This document shows, one piece after another, positions 56,801 through 64,000 of a DNA stretch of 64,000 bases (its first letter is position 1; each line of letters opens with the position of its first letter). The DNA comes from Diospyros lotus. Its lineage: Eukaryota > Streptophyta > Magnoliopsida > Ericales > Ebenaceae. Both the position numbers and the translations under genes were made by a program. The DNA lies in NCBI RefSeq assembly GCF_014633365.1, contig NC_068352.1:28925310-28989309 (forward strand), in the 5' to 3' direction. The notes under the pieces are model-generated. The model made no database searches. It had not been told where the DNA came from and saw only the letters and a list, made by a program, of their open reading frames with translations.

Positions 56801-59800
56801 TGAGCCTATTGTTCTCCTTCAGTATAACTTAAAATCTTTGAAAGGATATGTGGTGTAGCAAGTCATTCTTGTTATTGCAGATGGTTGTGAGGATAGTTCC
56901 TGAGAGCTTAGATCTTCTTGTGTGTTCTTCAAAAAAACTTTTTTAGGTATTGATCTCACATATCTGATGATGAACTGGTGAGAAACAGACCCCCACTTCA
57001 ACTGCTCTTGTCATGATCGATTTGATAACATTTTATGGTTTAGGTTAAATTTGAGAATTTCTTAAAGTTTAGTATTGAGTTGATACAGGTTTTTAAAGTT
57101 TCTTAACAGATTTCAGTTCCGTTAACGGTGGTATAAAATTTATTCAGATTTGAAGGTTGGATATGGACTTAATTTTTAAAGTTCATTATAAAATTTATAA
57201 TTAGGTCAAAATTTTGGTATTTTATTGGTAATTTACCCTTTTTTTAATTACCAAATTGTTTGTTGTGTTGGAACTTTTTTCTTTCACATCTTTTGAGGTT
57301 ATCCAGTTGACATTCAAGGTTAGAGTGATAATACTCTTTTTTGGGGCAAGCACTTCATTTTTCTTGAAATGTGGAGTTAGGAGTGACCTAACTTACTTTA
57401 TGGTTATTTTTTGAGATTTAATACAGGAGAAGTATTCCATGATGCTCAGGAATATTTTCCAAGAACCAGCATTTTTGATGATGACGACACTGTGTACCAT
57501 GACACTTCATGTTCTGGCAATCAATCTCCTTGCCATGTTGATAACTATTTAAGTCCCCATGCAGAAGAATTGGAAACTGAATCAAGTACACCACGTACAC
57601 CACCAGCCCCTGATGGACCGAACAAGAGAAGAAAAGTTATGAAGTCAATTAGTATTGGATTTGATGTTAATATGCATCCCGAAGAAACATGTAGTGAGAC
57701 CGTTGATTCGCCAATCCATTCTCGAACATCTTCTGCCAGTGACTCTGAAGATGCAGTTGAAGCTAACGAGTACAAGGATGTTTTGATATTGCTTCGGTTT
57801 AATGATCGTCACCTCCCATTTGAATTAAGGGAGATAATTATGTCTGATTTGCGGTTGCTTACTCTATTGGAAGCGGGGCTTCCATCTTGGGTTCTTTTTG
57901 TTCAGTCATATCCGGTATTTTGCCATCTTTATCGTCCGTGGATGTGTCCAATGGCAAGAACTTTATATGTGCTAATATCTGTTGTGACAGTACTTATAGG
58001 GTTTTATGATTTGTACAAAAATGTTCCAGTTCTCAAGGCAACTGCATCTCGTCTGTGTGGTCCCCTTTTGGATTGGATAGAAACTTGGGAGATGGTATCA
58101 AGGATCAAGTACTTGGGGACAATGCTATTTTTGCATAATGTTGAAAAGGCTATTAAGTGGTTCCTGATGTTCACACGCACTATCCGTTCCTCTATTTCCT
58201 TTTTGACACAGCCAATGGCTGGGCCACTTCTGGACTTATTCAATTTCATGTTTCCTGTGTGGAATATGTGCTTCGAATTAGTTGAGAGCCTCTCTTCAGT
58301 CATTTGGTTGGTGATCGAGTCTTCTTTCAATCTGGCAGGGGGCTTGGTTGAGATCATACTGTTGCCTTTGTGGTTCATCTTATCGAGCATCTGGCACATT
58401 GGTGGGTAACCTGCTGATATGAGAGATTCATTTCTATAAATTATTTAAGAATTTTGCAGCCAAACAACTTTTGAGATTGCTACTAATCTTGTGCTTCCTT
58501 CTCTTCTGATTGTAGCAATATTCATCATATACCCTTTATTCCGGGTCCTGTGGGAGATGGTTTATGCTCCAATTCGCCTGGTTGCTGGATTGGTCACATT
58601 GGTGTCCTTCATCTGTACTTACATATATGATTTGCTTCTAGACTTATGGCTGTTTGTAAGTGGCATAATTAAATTAGCTTCAACTGCTGAAGCAACAGTG
58701 AGCACATATGAGGTTTCAATGTGGCGTTCACTTTGGAATGACCTTTTCTCTCAGGTATATAATGACTTTTGTAGCAGATATTACATTGTTAAATAAATAA
58801 ACACCGTGCTCATTGTGTATGTTTTGGACAGATTTTTCGTGCTGTGCGGAGTATTTTACATGGTTTTGTTGCTTTCTTCACAGCCTGCAATCGGCACCGA
58901 CTGAGGTATGGTTTTGCTTTAATTTGTTTTTATTTGGTATTTGATTCATATTCCTGTCTCTTCCTTCCTCTCTGAGAAGGTTCCATACTTTAAAAAGAAT
59001 TAAGATGATTTGCAAGACCATTGTATATCAGCCAGGTAAATTTCTCACTAATAATTCTGTGGAAGTCAATGTGGAATGTGTTATCATCTTTAATATCTTC
59101 AAACTCATTGCTTTATAGAACTTAGGTTTTTATCTATCTTTGAGCACATCAATCAGGGTAAAGCAAATATTTAAGATTCAGACAACAGTATGAGTTTGTA
59201 TTGCTTTCCTTAGTTACTTGAGCACTGAGAAAGAGTTGTGATTCTGTGACCGTTGTATGTCAACAAGCTAAATTTTTCACCAATAACTCTGTGGAAGTCA
59301 ATTCGGAATATTTTCCAGCTTTAATATTGTGGAGCTCAGGTTTACCTTTGTACACTAAAATCAGGCTCAGCCTAAATCTAATCTTTAAGATTCAGACAAG
59401 GGTATGAATTTGAATTAGTTTCCATAGTTACAAATATTAAGAGCCCCTAATGATTGCATTTTCTTTTGAAAAGTTGAAGAGTAAGGAATCACTTACCTTT
59501 TAAATTATTATCAATAGCTTGCTTGAATTCTGATGGGGAGGAAAAGAGAAAATGGGGTTTGACGGTTTGTTAATATGATAACCTTTCAGTCTTGTATGTT
59601 CACTACCCATTTTGTATAGGATGATCTGTCTGTAATGTATTATTCTTGGTTGTGGTCTGTTGCGCGGTGCCCCCCCCCACACACACACACACCCCCACCC
59701 CCAACACACACAAAGATGTTGTGTGGTTAATTTTCACTTAATAGATGTGGTTTCTATCTCAGTGAATGTTAAATCCTAAGACTGTTTCTCCATGTGGCAT

Positions 59801-62716
59801 GTGCTATAGGGTAAATGGTCTTTGAATGGATGTTGTTCACTGGTGGTGGTTTCATTTGACAAGGTCTGTGTTGATATGAATGTCAAGTCAGAACTTGAAA
59901 AGATTACTCAGGCTGAGTGGGAACAATATAACGATGATTATAATCATACATGGAATTTTGATAGATGAGCTATGTCTGGAGCCAGTTTATATGTATATAT
60001 TTATAATATATTGCTCGGATTCAATAACAGAATGATAGCATCTAGAAAGGTCATCGGTTGTCAGATTAGATATAGAAAGAGAGCATATATTTGAAAGAGC
60101 AAGCTCGTTTTCTTCAATGTTCATACATTTAATGTAACCTTTGGTCGGCGTCAATTTGTTGGCCTGTAGATGCTGATGGCATATTTTGCCTGGAAGAAAC
60201 AATCTTTAACAGCAAACTAGCAAAGCGTCTTTTTTCTGTTTGTGACATATAAAAGTGGTTGATGTGGTATCATTTTTATATTGTGATAACTATTGTTTTC
60301 TAGGAACTAGGGGAGAATCTAGAGTGGGTCATCACTTGTAGAGGTGGTTGCTGCAGTTATGATATTATTTTTCGTATATTCTGATAATAGTAGTCAGTAT
60401 CAAGGAGGAAAATTTCTAATTATTCTTTCACCTGTGCCAACATTTATTATTGACCAAAGCACATGTTTATGCTCACTAAAATAATAAAAAGAAAAGCACA
60501 TGTATCCTTTTTTGCTTAAAACTGGGTAATAGTATACAGATGTTCATGGAAAAGTATGTTACAGTTACGGAATTGTTTTTGCATGAAATACAAAAAAAAT
60601 TAAATTCACGTTGTCTGCAATGTGGTTGAAATACTCTGTATAAAAGCTTCAAAGAACTGCTTTGGGGTTTTTTGCTCATTGAGAGGACTTTTTTTTTTTT
60701 AAATCTCTAGATGCCTAACTAAGTTGTTTTTCCATGTTGTACAAGTTGGTCACTTTATCAACTATGTGCTGGAATACAATCATATCAATTATCTTCCTTC
60801 ATTTCCATCTCATGAAACTTTTCTACGTCAAGATGGTATTGGAACTTCGTATCTTCCTTCATTAGAGAGTTTTATCAGGATGGGCATTTGGCATAAAGTT
60901 TTACAACATTTTTCTTTTGCATGGATTTGTATTGTTAATGTGATTTTTGGAAATCAATTGACATTATGAATACTAGGTCACCAGGCCTAACTTAGCTAAG
61001 GTATCTCTGATGATGTTGATCTCTAGATGCCTAAGAGCTATAGAATGAGCAATTAAACATTCACTTTTCCCACGCAAATACTGAAAACTGAAATGAAGTT
61101 AAAAATAATTTTGGGTGAGTTGGTAAGGAGTAAGGATGCCCTATGTTTGAAAAGATGGAAGGGCTTTTTTTTGAAGATCAGAGTATGATTTGTGTAGATA
61201 CACATGTAATTAGTGATAGACTTTGTTGGCTCTGGATGAATGTATTCATTATCTGGTATCAACAACATATAACCTTTCTACTTTAGCATTAAGATTTGGA
61301 CACCATGCCTTTCAATGTAGTAGCATTTGGTCAAAAAGTACAAATCTTTTGATGTACAGTACCTATTTTTTTCCTTTTGCATACAGATGGCTAGAAAAAG
61401 TAATCACCAATCTTAATTGTTGCACCAGAGTTTGGGATTAGGTTATTTGTATCTTCTTTTAACACACTGATGCAGAACCCAAAAGAGAACAAGAACATGC
61501 TAAAAAGCTCGATCAAAACTCAACTCAACATCTCAATCAAATATCAAATTCTGCTAAAGAATACATCTCAAAAGGATATATATAGACAACTAATCCAACT
61601 CTGATTAGGACAACTAATAGAACCTAGTAACTAGATGATTGACTAGAAAATAAACAAAAACAAAATATTTCCCCAAAACTAGTAAATAAAGTAAATAATG
61701 TTAATTCCTATATTTACTACTAGATAATATTTCCCAAAATATTGCTTCTATTCCCTCCATCATACTGTCAACTTGATACGTTAGGAGGAAGCTTTTAATC
61801 GTTATTGAAAAGTTCGGAAGAGCTCTTTTAGCCCGAAGCCTTTGGCAAGGTTGCAAATTCCTTGATCCAAAAAAAAAAAGAAAAGAAAAGGTTCCAATTT
61901 GTTGTCCAGAATTTTTTTATATGTTAGAGACAGTTTTGTAAAGACCAGTTTTGTTGTATGACTCAGAATGTTGGGCAGTCAAATACTAACATGAGCAAAA
62001 GACGAGTGTAGCGGAGATGAGGATGTTAAGATGGATGTGCGGTCATACAAGAAAAGATAAAATTAGAAATGAAGTTATTCGTAATAAGATAGGAGTAGTG
62101 CCAATAGAGGAGAAGATGAGAGAGACTAGACTAAGATGGTTTGGTCATGTGAGAAGGAGACCAAGAGACGCTCCTGTGAGGAGAGTTGATGAAATTGAAC
62201 AATTAATCAAAAAAAGAGGTAGAGGCAGACCTAAGAAGATTTTGAGAGAGACATTAAAGTTTGATATGAAGTGTATGGATCTTAATGAAGATATGACAAA
62301 AGATAGAAATACATGGAAGTCTAGAATTCATGTAGCCGACCCCACATAGTGGGATAAAGGCTGGATATGTTGTTGTTGTAGAGGCAGTTTTGTAAAGTGA
62401 AGAAAATATTGTCGGATTTTCATACCATTCATTTATGACATAATAAGAGAAATCACATACTGTAGCCATCCTTATGTTCTGTGTCTCCATTTCCTGTTGT
62501 GCAATTAAATTAGTGTTCATTGTTCTTTTTCAATCCATTTACACAGTATATTGTTTTGTTTTTCAACTTTAATACTAATCCATTCTTAAATGCTTTGTTT
62601 ATAGCATTTATAATCATTCCCGGGAATTTGTGCGAAGGTTAGCTCACCGTACTCGAAGATTAAGGCCTGCTGCAAGTTCTAGTCATAGAGTTCAGACACT
62701 TGGAATTCAAAATTTG
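47881..62716 (+). CDS. Plant-conserved multi-pass membrane protein of unknown function, first eight exons
   Basis: Exons: 47881-47936, 53558-53699, 53786-54082, 54164-54311, 57427-58401, 58516-58754, 58832-58905, 62605-62716. All phases join, giving 681 residues to the last exon seen; the gene continues past 64000. It begins [20 protein letters not shown], followed by a soluble region with [20 protein letters not shown] and a basic stretch near residues 67-95. An acidic/Ser-rich section with KRRKV (about residue 280) comes next. From about residue 395 there are several hydrophobic segments (for example [35 protein letters not shown], and an Ile/Leu-rich pair in exon 6), then a basic tail [16 protein letters not shown] recognise this as a conserved plant protein but know no assigned activity. 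Some plant annotations use 'K+-H+ exchange-like', which I cannot support from motifs. The donor after exon 2 (GTTGCT) is weak. Introns 1, 4 and 7 are 5.6, 3.1 and 3.7 kb, swollen by transposons. Confidence 0.85.
49186..50222. mobile_element. PIF/Harbinger-type MITE, 1031 bp, with TAA duplication
   Basis: Element 49189-50219 starts GGGTGCGTTTGATTGCAA and ends GGCTATCAAACGGGGCC, which are inverse at 13 of 18 positions. It is flanked by TAA on both sides (49186-49188, 50220-50222), the 3-bp TWA duplication of PIF/Harbinger. The subterminal DNA is 'gaaaatgaattc' type, mirrored at the other end. A CT-rich low-complexity insert (49640-50010) gives spurious open frames. No transposase. In intron 1 of the unknown gene. 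Confidence 0.85.
50585..53126 (-). mobile_element. Internally deleted Ty3/Gypsy retrotransposon with ATATG target duplication
   Basis: LTRs 50590-51063 (474 bp) and 52661-53121 (461 bp) start TGATGC or TGACGC and end GCATCA, with exact ATATG on both sides (50585-50589, 53122-53126). The primer-binding site is on the minus strand, TGGTATCAAAGC at 52658-52647, so the element reads leftward. The 1.6-kb interior holds, in order, a gag-like start (near 52570-52450), unfamiliar reading frames (52133-51555), and the last part of a Gypsy integrase ([18 protein letters not shown], near 51265-51210). Protease, reverse transcriptase and RNase H are gone. It lies in intron 1 of the unknown gene, antisense to it. 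Confidence 0.92.
51555..52133 (-). pseudogene. Unfamiliar reading frame inside the deleted Gypsy element, split by one TGA
   Basis: On the minus strand a frame runs from ATG at 52133 through a TGA at 51941-51939 and on to 51555, about 190 codons. It is Ser/Lys-rich (for example [14 protein letters not shown], then [19 protein letters not shown] and [18 protein letters not shown]). I see no retroviral motif. It may be extra gag sequence, a nested insertion, or host DNA captured by the element. The LQKNAS word recalls the LQQKNAS word of the frame at 1-1344, but that is too short to claim homology. Confidence 0.35.
53127..53557. other. Intron 1 remainder
   Basis: Unique-looking intron DNA between the Gypsy element and exon 2. 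The acceptor 'ttgtttttcag' is at 53547-53557. Nothing else recognised. Confidence 0.5.
54312..55383. other. Intron 4, first part
   Basis: AT-rich intron. It holds a 20-base T run followed directly by a 15-base G run (about 55170-55204). No coding or mobile-element signature is certain. Confidence 0.45.
55384..55895. mobile_element. Possible hAT-type element with CAGTG...CACTG ends
   Basis: The right end reads ctccatccgccactg, the inverse of the CAGTGGCGGA-type terminus common in plant hAT elements. The left end CAGTGCTTGAGCCAGG is a changed version. It contains two G homopolymers (about 55430-55450 and 55802-55821). Flanking octamers catatcct and ataatcat match poorly, so the call is tentative. 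Confidence 0.45.
55896..57426. other. Intron 4, second part
   Basis: Contains another T run plus G run (56000-56029), an LTR-like stretch near 56160-56260 ('tttttatagtgg', then 'gtggcaccactt') without definable ends, the second copy of the dispersed repeat (56445-56705), and unique intron DNA up to the acceptor 'atacag' at 57426. Confidence 0.45.
56445..56705 (+). repeat. Unclassified dispersed repeat, copy 2
   Basis: Direct copy of 14195-14465. Shared words: 'ccaagttaggg', the exact 20-mer aatgtcaattgacttctaaa, 'gagggaatga', 'gtagaagtttcatgagatgg' and 'gatatggttgtgtt'. Element type unknown. Confidence 0.65.
58906..61467. other. Intron 7, first part
   Basis: Intron DNA. A CA/C-rich simple repeat lies at 59670-59714. 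A diverged repeat of about 235 bp is suggested by two 'tctgtggaagtcaat' words (59057 and 59289) with similar flanks. Nothing coding is supported. Confidence 0.45.
61468..61762. mobile_element. Possible 295-bp solo LTR, TGATG...CATCA
   Basis: Ends TGATGCAG and CTCCATCA, with a TATATATA stretch near 61580 and a generally LTR-like composition. The flanking pentamers (CACAC, TACTG) do not match, so an LTR is only suggested. Confidence 0.4.
61926..62397 (+). mobile_element. 5'-truncated RTE-type LINE with 18-bp target duplication
   Basis: Insertion 61944-62379, flanked by agagacagttttgtaaag (61926-61943) and agaggcagttttgtaaag (62380-62397), one mismatch. The coding part is the C-terminal end of an RTE reverse transcriptase protein: SECWAV near 61962, then the 110-codon open frame 62017-62349 with [36 protein letters not shown] and a final IHVADPT. 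The 3' tail is the TTG-repeat end typical of plant RTE elements. Only the tail of the polymerase is present, so it is dead on arrival. In intron 7 of the unknown gene, sense direction. Confidence 0.93.
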
Positions 62717-62847
62717 GTGAGTAAATTCTTGCAATTTAATTGCTAGACCAAAATTGATCATTTCACTTACAGGATAGCTTAATTCAATACAAAGTGTTTA
62801 AAGTAGCTACACGTTATCCAAACACCTACCATCTCCACTTGTTTCTA

Positions 62848-63291
62848 GGGAGTTGTTTGACAAAGCTTTCAGTTTCCAGTTTTTGGGCTCAGTTTTTTGT
62901 TTTTCATTTAAAAAGTTACAAATTTTACATGTTTGACAACTTTGTGTTGTTTTTCTGTTTTGAATTTTATTTTATTTTTTTCTATCCTACCCCTAACATC
63001 GCAGGTGATTAGAGGCCAGAGGTCACTGGCAACTCCTCTGGTTTTCTCCTCAGTCGTTAGTGAGTGAGGAGCCGTTGGAGGAGTTCACTGTCTACCTTCT
63101 GGTGACATCAAGTTGCTGGAGGTGAGGATGGAAAGGGGAAAAATGAAAGCAAAAACAAAATTTTGAAAACAGCTTTCTAGAGTTTTCAAAATTTTTGAAA
63201 ACGAAGACAAGAACCAAATGCCATTTTCAGTTTTTGTTTTCAAAATAGTGAAAATGGATGACAGAAAACAGCAAGCCTACCAAATGGGCCC
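62848..63291. mobile_element. MITE-like element, 444 bp
   Basis: The left end GGGAGTTGTTTGACAAAGCTTTC is mirrored by the right end, which on the other strand reads GGGCCCATTTGGTAGGCTTGC; 'cagttttt' and 'gttttca' words repeat inward on both sides. These ends are typical of hAT-like or PIF-like miniature elements. No clear target duplication. Confidence 0.55.
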
Positions 63292-64000
63292 TGATATATT
63301 AGTTTTTTTTAATTGGCTTATTGACTGTATATTTAAGAATCTTTTTGATTGCTATTGTGCATGGGCATCCCAGTGCACAAGGCTCTGTGCTTTGTGAGAA
63401 TTAGGGGGGGTCCTTTTTGCATGCAGCCTTGCTCTTCTTTTGCAAATAGGCTGTTTCCAGAACTTAAAATATTTGATGACAAGATTTTGTGCTAATATTT
63501 CTGCACTTTGTTGGACGTGCCATGGCTTTGGCTCCATCAGTGTAGCATGGAAACGGCTCGGAGACGCCGTTTTGATGTTTCCAAACCGTTTTCTGTTTCG
63601 GAACCGTTCTGCATTTCGGAACTGTTTATGCCTATTTTTTTAGAAAAATACTCATTTCCCGTTTATGTTTCGTATTGGATACGTTTCCCATTTCCGTCCA
63701 ACCTAGGGCTCCATTTCCCCCATAAGAGACTGGATTTTGGGTCTAATTTTTTTGCTGTAAATATTTTGGGTCTAATTAACTTCTCTATGTAAAGATATTA
63801 AGTAATGTTACAAAATTACTTGCTGGTATTGGTACAGAAACAGTTTTCCACTGTTTCTATGTTGGTTTATTTAGCAAGTGCCACCTGGTCTCTAGCAGCA
63901 TATGCTGCATCCTCAATAAGATGATGAGAAATCTTAATTTGTAGGTACTTACTCATTCTGACTTTCTTCTTTTTCATTTTGCTCTTTGGACGGGAGTGGG
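63292..64000. other. Intron DNA to the window edge
   Basis: The next exon of the membrane-protein gene should follow, but none is evident by 64000. 63530-63720 has a run of 'gtttccgtttc'-like words, perhaps an old repeat. Short open frames are not credible. Confidence 0.4.

Noticed and set aside
1..64000. CRISPR arrays, bacterial operons, organelle insertions
   Set aside because: No regularly spaced short repeats with unique spacers; the 99-bp array has no spacers. No chloroplast or mitochondrial gene sequence was recognised.

Overview
The window is nuclear DNA of a eudicot plant. The coding exons have GT..AG introns of 0.1 to 5.6 kb. The intergenic DNA is very AT-rich, and the window is loaded with plant-type LTR retrotransposons, hAT and PIF/Harbinger miniature elements and an RTE-type LINE. 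The predicted proteins are plant families. There is no bacterial or organellar signature, no CRISPR array and no recognisable tRNA gene.

Layout, left to right. 1-3849 is a nest of minus-strand LTR retrotransposon pieces. 4189-14916 (+) holds the seven 3' exons of an EamA/DMT-superfamily membrane transporter. One of its introns carries a complete but dead Ty3/Gypsy chromovirus (5553-10056), and the next carries a solo LTR (10833-11289). 14917-18958 is AT-rich intergenic DNA. 18959-25645 (+) is a complete 14-exon nucleobase-ascorbate transporter gene (NAT1-like, 519 aa). 25919-31043 is intergenic, with a 735-bp MITE, a GC-rich island bearing a promoter-like cluster, and a 5S rRNA-containing Cassandra-like LTR. 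31044-36394 (+) is AUG2, subunit 2 of the augmin complex (300 aa), with a 567-bp solo LTR in intron 4. 36395-47630 is an 11-kb gene desert with a LINE relic, a 99-bp tandem array, two related hAT elements and an AT-rich repeat family in both orientations. 47881-62716 (+) holds the first eight exons of a plant multi-pass membrane protein of unknown function; the gene runs off the right edge. Its introns contain a PIF/Harbinger MITE, an internally deleted Gypsy element, a possible hAT element full of G homopolymers, a possible solo LTR, an RTE LINE with an 18-bp target duplication and another MITE-like element.

All four genes are on the + strand. I see no functional link between them; this is an ordinary plant gene neighbourhood. 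The less ordinary content is in the transposable elements: two retroelement-associated reading frames of unfamiliar sequence, each interrupted by in-frame TGA codons; a rearranged inverted duplication in a retrotransposon leader; a dispersed repeat I cannot name that occurs at 14.2 kb and 56.45 kb; and the family of AT-rich repeats. I found no clear undescribed biological system.

Exon boundaries were chosen by eye from GT/AG sites, from continuous phase (every junction listed keeps frame) and from remembered family sequence. Transposon ends come from terminal motifs and, where stated, exact target-site duplications.
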